Source: Phenylobacterium sp.
GTDB taxonomy: Bacteria > Pseudomonadota > Alphaproteobacteria > Caulobacterales > Caulobacteraceae
Reading direction: 5' to 3'
Assembly (NCBI RefSeq): GCF_030679875.1
Contig: NZ_JAUXSP010000003.1
Location: 62,001-126,000 of the forward strand
DNA: 64,000 nucleotides
Below the pieces are notes generated by a model. It was not told the origin of the DNA. It was given only the letters and a program-made list of their open reading frames with translations, and searched no databases. This document shows positions 9,258-18,639 of the stretch, piece by piece (position 1 is the stretch's first letter; each line of letters opens with the position of its first letter). Both the position numbers and the translations under genes were made by a program.

Positions 9258-10973
9258 TCAGAACCGGCAGGCGCTTTCGGGTGCTGCGGCGTCCCTAGCC
9301 CAGCCCCAGGCCTCCACGGTCTGACCGCGGGGGAGATAGGTGAGGGTCAGGGCCGCGCCGTCACGCTCAACTGTCAGGGTGATGGTCTGCTCCTGGTCCT
9401 TGCGCGCCACGTTTAGGTCGCGGACATCAGTGATGGCGTCGCCCTCGCGCAGGCCCGCCTGCGCCGCCGCCGAGCCGGGGACGAGGCCTGAGACGATGCG
9501 CTCGCCGTTCAGCACCGCCCGGGGAAAGCCCAGCTCGAAGGTGCGGACCTGCCGCGCGACGACCTGCAGGCAGGGGGTATAGAGGTCGGCGGGGGGAAGC
9601 AGCCGGGTTCCAGCGGCCATGGCGTCGAACTGCGCCTGGGCCTTTTCGTCGCCGATCTGGGCGCCCACCAGCGCAAGCCAGACGGAAACGCCATAGGGCT
9701 CGCCGGCCAGCTGGGCCTGGCGGACCGCCTTGACGATATCGTCCAGACTTGCGGCGCCGGCGGTGGCCCGGCGGATCTCGGCGTCGGTCTGCAGCAGATA
9801 CATCCAGCCCCGGCCATAGGGCACGGTCTGGGCCACCGGGTCGGTCCAGAAGATCTCGGCGGCCTGGGCGTTGGTCAGGGCGATATGCGGATTGGCGTAA
9901 TAGGCGTCGGCGCGGCTGTTCATGGTCTCGACGACCTGCTCGAGGGGGGTCACGCCGGCCCGCCAGGACAGGACGAGGGAGTAGAACTCGGCCATGCCCT
10001 CGCTGTACCAGGCCGTCTCGCCGTGCTCGCCAGCCATGGCCGGCCAGGTGTGGGCCACCTCGTGGGAGACGAGGCCAAGCAGGCTGTCGACGGTGGGATT
10101 GTCGGCGCGATTGTAGCCGAACATGAAGGAGCGCCCGAGCGCCGTGCCCCCGACCCCGTCATAGGGATTGGCGCGCATGAAGACCCGGTAGGGCGTGCCC
10201 GGCGCGTCGCCAAAGAAGGCCGACATATGGTCGTAGAGCCGCTGGGTCTTTTCGGCGAGCGCCGCCGGGTCGAAGGGTGGCTCCGTCAGCCAGTACATAT
10301 GGAAGCCTTCGCCCCCCTCGGCCGGGAAGACGCCCAGGGGGCCGCCCGCATAATAGCTGAAGGCCAGGGCCTGGGACGGCAGCACGGTCTCCACCGCGCC
10401 GTCACCGAAGGTCCAGGCGCCCCGGGCCTCGGCCGGCGCCTGCGACAGGTCCCATTCCAGGCGCACCGACCAGGGGCCCGGCGCCACGGGCGCGGCCAGG
10501 AAGCCGACCCCGGCGCCGATGAAGCCGCCGGCCTCCTGGCGCAGATCAAACAGCGGGCCGTTATTGGTCGCCGCGCTCACCGCCCGCGGCGGGGCGGCGT
10601 AGCTGATGATGACGTCGCCCTGGGTCGCGCGTTCCACCAGCCAGCGGCGATAGGTCCCCTGCGGCGTCGGCGGCTCTTCTTCCTGGCGCAAGGGAATGAG
10701 CCCGAGATCATCCTCGGCCCGCAGCGCGTCCCCATCGTAGCGGGCGCTGGGAATGCCCACCAGACTGAGGGGCAGGCGCACCAGGCCCCCGCCGGCCACC
10801 AGGGCCGGGGCGGCCATCCGCATCCGCACATCCAGGGCCTCGGCCCGGGGCGTCAGGGTCAGGTCAAGGCGAGGGGGCGGGCCGCCCTGGGCCGCGGCGG
10901 CGGCGGTCAGGCTCAACCCGAGGGCCAGCGCCAGCAGACCTGAGCGGAAGATGGTTTGAACGCCGTGGAACAT
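9258..10973 (-). CDS. Secreted M61-like metallopeptidase with C-terminal PDZ
   Basis: The 571-residue product begins with a signal peptide (hydrophobic residues about 12-27, cleavage near AAAAAQ). An N-terminal beta-rich region precedes a zinc peptidase core with HEVAH at residues 304-308 and the third ligand Glu325 in YSEGMAEFY, the M61 glycyl-aminopeptidase arrangement. Residues about 480-545 look like a PDZ domain (ERIVSGLVPGSAAAQAGLREGDAI), also usual for M61. It should act in the periplasm or outside the cell on peptides. The gene stands alone on the minus strand and converges with the SMP-30 gene. Substrate is unknown. Confidence 0.8.
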   Translation of the reverse strand: MFHGVQTIFRSGLLALALGLSLTAAAAAQGGPPPRLDLTLTPRAEALDVRMRMAAPALVAGGGLVRLPLSLVGIPSARYDGDALRAEDDLGLIPLRQEEEPPTPQGTYRRWLVERATQGDVIISYAAPPRAVSAATNNGPLFDLRQEAGGFIGAGVGFLAAPVAPGPWSVRLEWDLSQAPAEARGAWTFGDGAVETVLPSQALAFSYYAGGPLGVFPAEGGEGFHMYWLTEPPFDPAALAEKTQRLYDHMSAFFGDAPGTPYRVFMRANPYDGVGGTALGRSFMFGYNRADNPTVDSLLGLVSHEVAHTWPAMAGEHGETAWYSEGMAEFYSLVLSWRAGVTPLEQVVETMNSRADAYYANPHIALTNAQAAEIFWTDPVAQTVPYGRGWMYLLQTDAEIRRATAGAASLDDIVKAVRQAQLAGEPYGVSVWLALVGAQIGDEKAQAQFDAMAAGTRLLPPADLYTPCLQVVARQVRTFELGFPRAVLNGERIVSGLVPGSAAAQAGLREGDAITDVRDLNVARKDQEQTITLTVERDGAALTLTYLPRGQTVEAWGWARDAAAPESACRF

Positions 10974-11083
10974 GGGCCCCTCCTGAGGAGGACGAGCCTA
11001 GCTCCGCGCGGGCGCAAGTTCTGTGCGAAAGCGCCCCAGGCTCCGAGGTCGCCGCATAAATCTTGCGGGGGGCTGGATGGGCG

Positions 11084-11114
11084 GTCGGACCCGGCGCGCG
11101 CGGCCGGGTCCGAC
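11084..11114 (-). terminator. Hairpin downstream of Old Yellow Enzyme gene
   Basis: A perfect 12-bp GC-rich stem (GTCGGACCCGGC / GCCGGGTCCGAC) with a seven-base loop lies 20 bp past the stop. There is no T-tract on the minus strand, so it may be a processing or stability hairpin, not a true terminator. Confidence 0.4.
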
Positions 11115-11134
11115 GAACCTCATTTGGCCCGTGT

Positions 11135-12238
11135 CTAGTAGAGCTTTGCCATAGCCGCCCGTTCGAACGGGACCAGCTCTTCGCTGCGGCCTTCCTTGAC
11201 CTTGCGGGCCCATTCGGGGTCCTGCAGCAGGGCGCGGCCGACGCCGACCAGATCGAACTCATCGCGCTCCAGGCGGTCGAGGAGCTTGTCCAGGGAGGCG
11301 GGCTGCGACCCCTCCCCGGCGAAGGCGGCGATGAACTCACCCGACAGACCCACGGAGCCGACCGTGATGGTCGGCACGCCGGTCAGCTTCTTGGCCCAGC
11401 CTGCGAAGTTCAGGTCCGAACCCTCGAATTCCGGCTCCCAGAAGCGGCGCTGCGAGCAATGCAGCATGTCGGCGCCGGCCGCGGTAAGCGTGCCGAGCCA
11501 GGCCTCCATCTCCTTGGGGTTGGCGGCCATCTTCACCTCATAGTCCTGCTGCTTCCACTGGCTGATCCGGATGATCACCGGATAGTCGGGCCCCACCGCC
11601 TGGCGGACGGCCTTCAGAATGTCGGCGGCGAAGCGGGCGCGGCCAGGCAGGTCCTTGGCCCCATAGGCGTCCTCTCGGACATTGGTGCCGTCCCAGAAGA
11701 ACTGGTCGATCAGATAACCGTGGGCGCCATGAAGTTCGACGGCGTCAAAGCCGAGCGCCTTGGCGTCGGCGGCGGCCTGGGCGAAGGCGGCGATAGCGTC
11801 GGCCACCTCCTCGTCGGTCATGGCCTCACCGAACTGTTTGCCGGGACGTGACAGGCCTGACGGGCTGTCATAGGGGCCCGACGGCGTCCATTCCGGATCG
11901 CGGGTGCGCACAGCGCCCACATGCCAGAGCTGCGGGGCCATCTTGCCGCCGACCTCGTGGACGGAATCGATCACTCGCTTCCAGGCGGCGAGTTCGGCTT
12001 CGCCGTGGAAGCGCGGCACGTTCTTGTCGTTGATTGAGGCCGGCCGGTTGACGCCCGTGCCTTCGGAGATGATCAGGCCGACATCGGCTTCGGCGCGGCG
12101 GCGGTAGTACTGGGCGACCTCTTCCGTCGGCACGCCGTCAGGGGAGAAGGACCGCGTCATGGGGGCCATGACGATCCGGTTCTTGAGGTGCAGGCCCTTG
12201 AAGCTGAAGGGACGGAAGAGGGCGTCGAGGGCGGCCAT
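11135..12238 (-). CDS. Old Yellow Enzyme family NADH:flavin oxidoreductase
   Basis: This 367-residue FMN protein reduces activated C=C bonds, quinones or nitro compounds with NAD(P)H. It opens with LFRPFSFKGLHLKNRIVMAPMTR, and carries the active-site stretch WHVGAV, the catalytic VELHGAHGYLIDQF motif and phosphate-binding GSVGLSGEF and GVGRALL segments. The frame stays open 45 codons upstream, but ATG 12238 has GGAGTC at good spacing and matches the family start. Just ahead of this start is the motif ATTCAAACGAACGTT, which recurs with two mismatches before the ABM gene at 12409. Substrate is unknown; detoxification of electrophiles is the usual role. Confidence 0.88.
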   Translation of the reverse strand: MAALDALFRPFSFKGLHLKNRIVMAPMTRSFSPDGVPTEEVAQYYRRRAEADVGLIISEGTGVNRPASINDKNVPRFHGEAELAAWKRVIDSVHEVGGKMAPQLWHVGAVRTRDPEWTPSGPYDSPSGLSRPGKQFGEAMTDEEVADAIAAFAQAAADAKALGFDAVELHGAHGYLIDQFFWDGTNVREDAYGAKDLPGRARFAADILKAVRQAVGPDYPVIIRISQWKQQDYEVKMAANPKEMEAWLGTLTAAGADMLHCSQRRFWEPEFEGSDLNFAGWAKKLTGVPTITVGSVGLSGEFIAAFAGEGSQPASLDKLLDRLERDEFDLVGVGRALLQDPEWARKVKEGRSEELVPFERAAMAKLY

Positions 12239-12247
12239 GGAGACTCC

Positions 12248-12262
12248 ATTCAAACGAACGTT
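12248..12262. promoter_or_regulatory. Candidate operator upstream of Old Yellow Enzyme
   Basis: The 15-mer ATTCAAACGAACGTT starts 10 bp before the start codon, and with the next two bases includes the perfect palindrome CGAACGTTCG (12255-12264). A 13/15 match lies before the ABM gene. The palindrome resembles operators used by TetR-family repressors. No regulator gene is adjacent. Confidence 0.4.
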
Positions 12263-12359
12263 CGACCCGGACCCTACGGACAAGCCGTGGCCGGCGTCAC
12301 GCGAGAAATTCTGGCAGCGGCGCCATGGGAGCGATGGGGCGCTCTGGGCCAGACATGCA

Positions 12360-12391
12360 AAAGCCCGGGCCATGCAGACAGCCCGGGCTTT
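12360..12391 (-). terminator. Rho-independent terminator of ABM gene
   Basis: An 11-bp stem (AAAGCCCGGGC / GCCCGGGCTTT) with a ten-base loop lies 18 bp past the stop; on the minus strand it ends in TTTT. It separates the ABM gene from the Old Yellow Enzyme promoter region. Confidence 0.7.
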
Positions 12392-12408
12392 GCGACGGCG
12401 ACGGACGC

Positions 12409-12699
12409 CTACTGAACGGCGTCGAGATATTCGATCTCGGGACGACCGGCCAGGCAGGGGCCCATCTTGGGACCCGCGGCCTTGAAGTACTCGCTCTGGC
12501 CGTGCGCCTTCAGCGCGTCTTCGTTGGCGTAGAGTTCGAGCACCTTATAGGTCCCCGGTTCAGTGCGGCTCTTGGTCAGCTGATAGGCCAGGCAGCCCGG
12601 CTCGTTGGCCTTCACCTGGGCCATGAGGTCCTTGAACACGGCCTCGAACTCATCACCCTTGCCGTCCTGGACCTTGAGGGTCGCCACTACGCCGATCAT
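12409..12699 (-). CDS. Antibiotic biosynthesis monooxygenase (ABM) domain protein, quinol monooxygenase-like
   Basis: The 96-residue protein is a single ABM-type ferredoxin-like domain: MIGVVATLKVQDGKGDEFE, the central EPGCLAYQLTKS, the strand TYKVLELYANEDALKAH and the end GRPEIEYLD. Such small dimers include YgiN-type quinol monooxygenases and haem-degrading enzymes. The start was set at 12699 because GGGAG lies nine bases upstream; an ATG three codons earlier sits directly against that site. It shares an upstream 15-bp motif with the Old Yellow Enzyme gene just downstream, which suggests a joint quinone or electrophile response, though each has its own transcription unit. Confidence 0.85.
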   Translation of the reverse strand: MIGVVATLKVQDGKGDEFEAVFKDLMAQVKANEPGCLAYQLTKSRTEPGTYKVLELYANEDALKAHGQSEYFKAAGPKMGPCLAGRPEIEYLDAVQ

Positions 12700-12713
12700 T
12701 CGCTTCATCTCCC

Positions 12714-12728
12714 AACGATTGTTTGAAT
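12714..12728. promoter_or_regulatory. Candidate operator upstream of ABM gene
   Basis: On the minus strand this reads ATTCAAACAATCGTT, matching 13 of 15 bases of the motif before the Old Yellow Enzyme gene but in opposite orientation to its gene. It also forms CGATT-N5-AATCG with flanking bases. It lies 14 bp before the start codon, near where RNA polymerase or early transcript would be. Confidence 0.35.
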
Positions 12729-12781
12729 CGAGGGTAGAGGCGGCCCCGGCGCGGGGCAAGCGCCGCGGCGATTCAGGCGCT

Positions 12782-13081
12782 CTAGGCGCGTTCGTTCCAG
12801 CCGTAGGCGACCCAGTGGTGGCCGCCCAGGTGCCGGGCCTCGATCACGCCGTCGTCGGCCGCACCCCTGTCCTTCTTGCGCCCCATCCGGCTGGCGCGGA
12901 TCGCGAAGGCGGCGAGGCCCACCAGCAGGCTGAGCATCAGGCCCACCACCACCACGGTGGCGGCGAACACGAAGGCCACGACCACGCCGACCACCACCGC
13001 CGCAGCGGCCGCGATGACGCCGCCGAAGGCTGTGAGGCGACGGAGAGCGGGCTTGCCGCTCCGGGGGTCTTGCTGGTCCAT
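12782..13081 (-). CDS. Small membrane protein, unknown
   Basis: This 99-residue protein has two hydrophobic segments, about residues 18-40 (rich in Ala and Val) and 43-60, separated by almost no loop, then a basic and acidic tail (RASRMGRKKDRGAADD). The tail ends in HHWVAYGWNERA. GAGGAG precedes the ATG. I do not recognise a family. Being on the same strand between the ABM gene and the TerB/DnaJ gene says little about its job, as there are gaps of about 80-100 bp on each side. Confidence 0.65.
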   Translation of the reverse strand: MDQQDPRSGKPALRRLTAFGGVIAAAAAVVVGVVVAFVFAATVVVVGLMLSLLVGLAAFAIRASRMGRKKDRGAADDGVIEARHLGGHHWVAYGWNERA

Positions 13082-13182
13082 GGTCTCCTCGGATCGCCTC
13101 TCTCTAGGGGCCTGTAGATCAATGTTCGGTCTGCGCGCCGGAAGGTCAACCTCCGGGAGGAAGGTGGCGACAGGATGACGCG

Positions 13183-13878
13183 CTAAGCGGCGCCGACCAG
13201 GGCCAGTTCCCGTCTTTCGCGCATGGCGGACTCGAAAGCCGAGTTGATGGCCTTGGCCTTGGCCTCCGCCACCTCGATGAATTCCTGCGGCAAGCCCCGC
13301 GAGCGAGCGCGATCAGGATGGCTCTCGATCAGCGCGATTTTCCAGGCCGCCCGCAACTGGGCGTCGGTCGCGTCATGTGGGGCGCCCAGAACGGCATAGG
13401 GATCATCGGCGGCCAGCCCCAGATGGGTGGCCTTCAGGCGCCGGAAGACCAGCTCCGAGAAGCCAAACAGCTCGGCCACCCGTTCCAGATAGGCCATCTC
13501 CTCATCGCTGACCGCCCCGTCGGAGGCGGCGATGTGGAACAGACCGTCCAGGACATCCTCAAGGATCTGGGGACAGTTTCGATAGCGCCGGGCCAGCCGA
13601 CGCGCATAGCTTTCGAACCCCCGGGTCGTCTGCCGCGCCAGATTGTAGAGACGCCGGACATTGGGTCGCGAGGCCTCGTCGGACTGGAACACTTCGGAGA
13701 AGGCGTCGAATTCTGCGCGACCGGCCTCGCCATCGGCCCGGGCCAACTTGGCGCCAAGGGCTGTGACCGCCGTCGAGAACGCAGGGTCCTCTCCCGGCAG
13801 GCCAGCCGGGCAGTCAGGGCAACCGGCGTCATCCGGAGAACGGACGGCCAGGCCAGCAATTTTGCGCCAGAAGCTCAT
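13183..13878 (-). CDS. TerB/J-domain co-chaperone, DjlA-like
   Basis: The 231-residue protein joins a TerB-like helical domain (about residues 35-145, with acidic residues in RADGEAGRAEFDAF and AASDGAVSDEEM) to a C-terminal J domain (about 160-225) holding the HPD tripeptide in ESHPDRARS. J domains stimulate DnaK ATPase. DjlA of enterobacteria has the same order but also an N-terminal membrane anchor, which is not evident here: only a short MSFWRKIAGLAV. A near CxxC (CPDC) sits at residues 20-23. It is divergent from the oxoprolinase gene. The ATG has no clear ribosome-binding site. Confidence 0.82.
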   Translation of the reverse strand: MSFWRKIAGLAVRSPDDAGCPDCPAGLPGEDPAFSTAVTALGAKLARADGEAGRAEFDAFSEVFQSDEASRPNVRRLYNLARQTTRGFESYARRLARRYRNCPQILEDVLDGLFHIAASDGAVSDEEMAYLERVAELFGFSELVFRRLKATHLGLAADDPYAVLGAPHDATDAQLRAAWKIALIESHPDRARSRGLPQEFIEVAEAKAKAINSAFESAMRERRELALVGAA

Positions 13879-13916
13879 TGATCTAATGCCACAAGCCTTA
13901 GGAAGGTGGCGTCAGG

Positions 13917-13949
13917 ATGACAACGCCAATCGAACATCAGGCAGGTTAA
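13917..13949 (+). CDS. Possible 10-codon leader ORF
   Basis: An ATG at 13917, with AGGAAGG about ten bases upstream, opens a frame of ten codons (MTTPIEHQAG) that ends in TAA three bases before the TTG start of the next gene. It is in the same frame as that gene. It may serve translational coupling or be a relic of a longer N-terminus. No direct support for expression. Confidence 0.3.
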   Translation: MTTPIEHQAG

Positions 13950-13952
13950 GTT

Positions 13953-16900
13953 TTGGACAGGCTCTGGAGTTTCTCGATCGACCGAGGCGGCACCTTCACC
14001 GACGTGATCGCCCGCCGGGACGACGGTCTGGTCCAGACCCTGAAGCTGCTGTCCTCGTCCCACGCCTATCCCGACGCCGCCATTGAGGCGATGCGGCGGG
14101 TGCTGGAGACGCCCGACGGGGCGGCTTTCCCCGCCGAGCGGGTCGCCGTCATCCGCATGGGGGCGACGGTGGCCACCAATGCGCTGCTGGAGCGCAAGGG
14201 CGCCAAGACCCTGTTCGTCACGACGTCGGGCTTCGGAGACGCCCTGCGGATCGGCGACCAGACTCGGCCCGACCTGTTCGCCCTGAACATCGTGCGGCCA
14301 GAGCCGCTCTACGCCGGGGTGGTGGAAGCCCAGGAGCGCCTGGACGCCGACGGCGCCGTGGTTGCGCCTCTGGCCGAGGCCCCATTGGCGAGCGCCTTGG
14401 CGCAGGCCCGCGAGGCGGGGTTCACCAGCATCGCGATCGCCTTCCTGCACGCCGATCTGAACCCCGGGCATGAGCGGCGCGCGGGGAGGCTGGCGGCCGA
14501 AGCCGGGTTCGAATTCGTGGCCCTTTCGCATGAGGTCTCACCCCTGCCCCGTTTCCTGCCGCGTGCAGAGACTACGGTGGCGGACGCCTATTTGACGCCG
14601 GTTCTGCGAAATTATGTTCAGGCCGTGGCGCAGGCGGTGAACGGCGCCCCCCTCTACTTCATGACCTCGGCCGGCGCTCTGGTCTCGGCCGCAGGCTTCC
14701 GGGGCCGGGACGCGGTGGTCTCGGGGCCGGCCGGTGGAGTGGTGGGGGTGGCGCAGACCGCAGAAGCGGCCGGCGCGCCTGCGGTGCTGGGCTTCGACAT
14801 GGGCGGCACCTCTACCGATGTCTGCCGCTACGCCGGTCGGCTGGAGCGGCGCGACAAGGCCGAGATCGCCGGCGTGCGCCTGCGCAGTCCCATGCTGGAC
14901 ATCGAGACCGTCGCCGCCGGCGGCGGGTCGATCCTCGACTTCGACGGCCTGCGCGCCCGGGTCGGGCCTCATAGCGCCGGGGCGGACCCCGGTCCCGCCG
15001 CCTATGGCCGGGGCGGCCCAGCCACGGTGACGGACGCCAATATTGTGCTCGGGAGGCTCGACATTCGACGTTTTCCGTCCATTTTCGGCCCAAATGGAGA
15101 CGCGCCCCTGGACGCTGAGGCCGCCCGGCGGCGGCTTGCCGAACTCGCGGTGGCCATGGGGGCCGACAGCCCTGAGCGCGCGGCTGAGGGCTTCCTGGCC
15201 ATCGCCGTCGAACAGATGGCCCTGGCTGTCCGCAAGATCTCCACCGCGCGGGGTTTCGACCCCCGGGACCACGGCCTGGTGGCCTTTGGCGGCGCGGCCG
15301 GACAGGTGGCCTGCCAGACCGCCGAGGCCCTGGGAATCACGCGGGTGCTGTGCCCGCGCTATGGCAGCCTGCTCTCAGCCTACGGGATCGGCCAGGCCCA
15401 GGTCCGCGCCTTGCGGCAGGGGGGCCTTGAGGCGCCTCTGGACGCTGAGGGCCTGGCGGCGGCTAGGCGCCTCGCCGAGGGGCTGATCGCGGCGGCGACC
15501 GATGATCTGCTCGACCAGGGGGCGGAGCCGGACCTGCGCCAGGTCACCCTGCGCCTGCGCTATGACGGCGCCGACGCCGAACTGCCGGTGGCGCCGGGCG
15601 AGGTCGACACGGTGCGCTCAGCGTTCGAGGCCGCCCATGCCCGGCTGTTCGGCTTCATCGAGCCCGACCGCGCGATCCTGATCGCCACGGTGGAGGCCGA
15701 GGTCAGCGCCAGCGCCCGCCCAGGATTGGCCAAGGCGGCGCAGGCAGGGACATCGGCGCCTGGCGCGGCTGCCTCAGGCCTCGCCACCGCCTTCATCCAG
15801 GGCGCCTCCATTGAAGTTCCCGTGGTCGAGGCCGCCGACCTGACGCGCCTGGAGGGGCCAGCGCTGATCATCCGGCCTGACACCCAGATCGCCGTGGCGC
15901 CTGGCTGGCGGGCGTTTGGCGGCGATGAGGGTCTGATTGTCCTGGAGCGCCACGAAGCGCTTGAAGAGGCCAGCGTCTCAGGGCCCGACCTGACCACCGC
16001 CGACCCCATTACCCTGGAACTGTTCAACCGCCGCTTCATGGGGGTGGCCGAGGCCATGGGCGCGGCCCTGGAGCGGACCGCCCAGTCCGTGAACATCAAG
16101 GAGCGGCTGGACTTCTCCTGCGCGCTGTTTGATCCCGATGGCGGGTTGGTGGCCAACGCCCCGCACATGCCGGTGCATCTGGGCTCAATGGGGGCCAGCG
16201 TGCGGGCCGTACGCGACCGTCACCCCGTCCTTGCGCCCGGCCAGGCCTTTGCGCTCAACAATCCCTATGCCGGCGGCACGCACCTGCCCGACATCACCGT
16301 GGTCATGCCGATCTTTGTCGGCGAGGACATGCGGCCGAGCTTCTATGTGGCGGCCCGGGGCCATCATGCCGATGTGGGCGGCGTGCAGCCGGGCTCCATG
16401 CCGCCGTTCTCGACCACCATCGCCGAGGAGGGGGTGCTGCTGGACGCCCTGCCGATCATGACCGAGGGGCGGTTCCTGGAGGCCGAGGTGCGGCGCGCCC
16501 TGGGCGCGGGACCGTGGCCCTCGCGGGCGCCAGACCGCAACATCGCCGACCTGAAGGCTCAGATCGCCGCCTGCCGGGCCGGGGGCGAGGCGGTCGCCGA
16601 CATGATCTCAGCCTTCGGGGCCGCCACGGTCATGGCCTATATGAGCCACGTCCAGGCCAACGCCACGGCCGCGGTCAGGCGGGCCATCGGGCGGCTGCAC
16701 GACGGGGCCGCGCAGACCCAGATGGACGGGGGCGCCACCATAGGGGTCCAGATCAAGGTGGACGCCGACGCCGGCTGCGCCGTGCTGGACTTCACCGCAA
16801 GCTCAGATCAGCTGGCGTCCAATTTCAACGCCCCGGCCTCCATTGTCGACGCGGCCGCCCTCTATGTGTTCCGCACTCTGGTCGAGGACGACATCCCCCT

Positions 16901-17534
16901 GAACGCCGGCTGCCTGGCGCCTCTGGAGATCCGGGTCAGGCCAGGCTCCATGCTCGATCCCGCCCCCGGCGCGGCCGTGGTGGCCGGCAATGTGGAGACC
17001 AGCCAGCACGTGGTCGATGTCCTCTATGCGGCGCTGGGCGTCATGGCCGGAGCGCAGGGGACGATGAACAACTTCACCTTCGGCGATGAGGCCCGCCAGT
17101 ACTACGAAACTCTCTGCGGGGGGGCGGGCGCGACGGCCGCGGCTCCTGGGGCGAGCGGCGTTCACACCCACATGACCAATTCCCGGCTCACCGACCCTGA
17201 AATCCTTGAGCGTCGGTTCCCAGTCCGCCTGGAGCGGTTCGCCCTGCGGCCGGGTTCAGGCGGGTCCGGGGCCCAGCGTGGCGGTGACGGAGTGGTGAGG
17301 CGGCTGCGCTTCCTGGCGCCGATGGAGGCGGCGCTACTGTCGAGCCGCAGGACCTATCCCCCCGAGGGCCTCGCCGGGGGCGAGGACGGCGCGGCCGGCT
17401 GGCAGGCTTTGATCGCGGCCGATGGCGAGGTAAAGGAACTTTCGGGCTGCTTCTCCATTCGAGTGGCGCCCGGCGACGCGATTGAGATCCACACCCCGGG
17501 GGGCGGGGGGTTCGGATCTGCGGCGCCCTTCTGA
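13953..17534 (+). CDS. Fused 5-oxoprolinase / hydantoinase A-B
   Basis: This 1193-residue protein fuses the HyuA-type ATPase half (about residues 1-660) and the HyuB-type half (about 680-1190), as in eukaryotic 5-oxoprolinase. HyuA marks are [41 protein letters not shown] and [13 protein letters not shown]. HyuB marks are [32 protein letters not shown] and the late ETLCGGAGA and [15 protein letters not shown]. The family opens amide rings of 5-oxoproline or hydantoins at ATP cost. A TAA lies in frame six bases before the TTG, and family members begin just here (about six residues before DRGGTFTD), so TTG is the likely start. True substrate cannot be told from sequence. Confidence 0.88.
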   Translation: MDRLWSFSIDRGGTFTDVIARRDDGLVQTLKLLSSSHAYPDAAIEAMRRVLETPDGAAFPAERVAVIRMGATVATNALLERKGAKTLFVTTSGFGDALRIGDQTRPDLFALNIVRPEPLYAGVVEAQERLDADGAVVAPLAEAPLASALAQAREAGFTSIAIAFLHADLNPGHERRAGRLAAEAGFEFVALSHEVSPLPRFLPRAETTVADAYLTPVLRNYVQAVAQAVNGAPLYFMTSAGALVSAAGFRGRDAVVSGPAGGVVGVAQTAEAAGAPAVLGFDMGGTSTDVCRYAGRLERRDKAEIAGVRLRSPMLDIETVAAGGGSILDFDGLRARVGPHSAGADPGPAAYGRGGPATVTDANIVLGRLDIRRFPSIFGPNGDAPLDAEAARRRLAELAVAMGADSPERAAEGFLAIAVEQMALAVRKISTARGFDPRDHGLVAFGGAAGQVACQTAEALGITRVLCPRYGSLLSAYGIGQAQVRALRQGGLEAPLDAEGLAAARRLAEGLIAAATDDLLDQGAEPDLRQVTLRLRYDGADAELPVAPGEVDTVRSAFEAAHARLFGFIEPDRAILIATVEAEVSASARPGLAKAAQAGTSAPGAAASGLATAFIQGASIEVPVVEAADLTRLEGPALIIRPDTQIAVAPGWRAFGGDEGLIVLERHEALEEASVSGPDLTTADPITLELFNRRFMGVAEAMGAALERTAQSVNIKERLDFSCALFDPDGGLVANAPHMPVHLGSMGASVRAVRDRHPVLAPGQAFALNNPYAGGTHLPDITVVMPIFVGEDMRPSFYVAARGHHADVGGVQPGSMPPFSTTIAEEGVLLDALPIMTEGRFLEAEVRRALGAGPWPSRAPDRNIADLKAQIAACRAGGEAVADMISAFGAATVMAYMSHVQANATAAVRRAIGRLHDGAAQTQMDGGATIGVQIKVDADAGCAVLDFTASSDQLASNFNAPASIVDAAALYVFRTLVEDDIPLNAGCLAPLEIRVRPGSMLDPAPGAAVVAGNVETSQHVVDVLYAALGVMAGAQGTMNNFTFGDEARQYYETLCGGAGATAAAPGASGVHTHMTNSRLTDPEILERRFPVRLERFALRPGSGGSGAQRGGDGVVRRLRFLAPMEAALLSSRRTYPPEGLAGGEDGAAGWQALIAADGEVKELSGCFSIRVAPGDAIEIHTPGGGGFGSAAPF

Positions 17535-17560
17535 CCCCAGACCTTTCGAGGTGCAATTCC

Positions 17561-18193
17561 GTGATATCTCCGCTCCTGATCGCCCTGGCCCTCGTGGCGC
17601 AGGACACTGACGCCGCCGCCCCGCTGGAAACTGCGACCCCGGCGCCCGCTGTGGCCGCGGCCGCCTACCCGCCTGGCGCGCCCCGCAATCCCTATGGGCT
17701 GGTCGCCTGGTGCTATGGCGCCCTGTCAGCCCACAAGGGGCTGCGCGAACAGGTCATGCCCGAAGTGATCCGCATCGAGACGGCCTTTCGTCGTCCGGGA
17801 TCCTCCCTGGCCGACGATCTCAAGGCCTATGACGAGCTGGACCAGCTGAGCGAGCAAAACCTGGCCCTGTTCACCCGCGCCATGGAAGCCGCTGAAAAGG
17901 CGAGCCCGCGGCCGATCAACGCCCAGGGGGCCGACGCCCTTCGCCGCGGGCGTGGCACCTGGAGCCGGGCGGCCGACCTGCCCCGTGCGCGTCTGGCCCA
18001 GGAGTGGATGAGTTGGACCCTGCCAGCCCAGTGCGAAACCACGGCGGCCAGTCTTGAGCAGCGGGCGCTGCTCATGGGGCCGGCGTTCGATCTTTCCGCT
18101 GAAATGGAGCCCGCGGCCCCGGAGGCTGAACCGCTGGCGCCCACCGTCGAGGAACCGGCGATTCTGACAGATGAGCCTGTCGCGGGCGGCTGA
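17561..18193 (+). CDS. Secreted protein of unknown function
   Basis: The 210-residue product starts with GTG, GAGG nine bases upstream, and a short signal-like segment (MISPLLIALALVAQ). An alanine/proline-rich spacer follows, then a compact helical region (about 45-175) with two cysteines, in VAWCYGAL and PAQCETT, that could form a disulfide. The C-terminal 30 residues are Pro/Glu-rich. I do not recognise a family; it may be lineage-restricted. It follows the oxoprolinase by 26 bp, so the two are probably cotranscribed, and a strong terminator ends the unit. Confidence 0.7.
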   Translation: MISPLLIALALVAQDTDAAAPLETATPAPAVAAAAYPPGAPRNPYGLVAWCYGALSAHKGLREQVMPEVIRIETAFRRPGSSLADDLKAYDELDQLSEQNLALFTRAMEAAEKASPRPINAQGADALRRGRGTWSRAADLPRARLAQEWMSWTLPAQCETTAASLEQRALLMGPAFDLSAEMEPAAPEAEPLAPTVEEPAILTDEPVAGG

Positions 18194-18223
18194 CGCCCCT
18201 TCGACCAAAAGGCAAGCTCAATG

Positions 18224-18262
18224 CCCCGCTGGACCGGATTCGCCGGTCCAGCGGGGTTTTTT
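18224..18262 (+). terminator. Strong rho-independent terminator
   Basis: A perfect 14-bp stem (CCCCGCTGGACCGG / CCGGTCCAGCGGGG) with a five-base loop is followed by TTTTTT. It closes the oxoprolinase unit and isolates it from the receptor gene downstream. Confidence 0.92.
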
Positions 18263-18639
18263 GTTGGGAAATCGACCGCTGACGAACGCCAGCCGCGCGA
18301 TAGGCGGTCAAAATCACGCCGGCGGCTCTTTTTGACCCGGGTGTGGCGGGAACGCGACACGCAACCAGCGGTCACAGATTTTCAACGCGCCGCCCAGTTT
18401 TGCCCATTGTTTTCAATAAGGTTTTTCGTTGATCCCTCGAAGAGCGGGTACAGATTTTGACATACCCCCCTTATTTCTGTTTACGATGCATTTATAACTG
18501 ACGTACCCGCACACTATTCTCAGTGTGTTTGAACATCATCGTCAGATACTGGGGTTGATTTATTGTCTTCCTGAACGTCTTTACGCGGCATCGGATTGGT
18601 TTTGATCCTAGATGCTTCTTAAACTCGAAGGGGAAACGT
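18263..18639 (+). other. Long leader region of first tandem receptor gene
   Basis: About 375 bases hold no convincing gene. The stretch from about 18400 is richer in A/T than its surroundings. A -35-like TTGACA lies at 18457 and AT-rich hexamers follow, so a promoter is likely here, leaving an untranslated leader of perhaps 140-160 bases. I found no strong inverted repeat or riboswitch-like pattern. Confidence 0.5.
18457..18485 (+). promoter_or_regulatory. Candidate sigma-70 type promoter
   Basis: TTGACA at 18457-18462 is a perfect -35 match; 17 bases on, TTTACG is a poor -10. TATAAC at 18493 is a better -10 shape but has no good -35. Only the AT-rich setting and the perfect -35 support it. 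Confidence 0.3.

Noticed and set aside
18263..18639. Search for a cobalamin or other riboswitch in the receptor leaders
   Set aside because: I saw no conserved B12-box or other riboswitch core in either leader; a covariance-model search would settle it.
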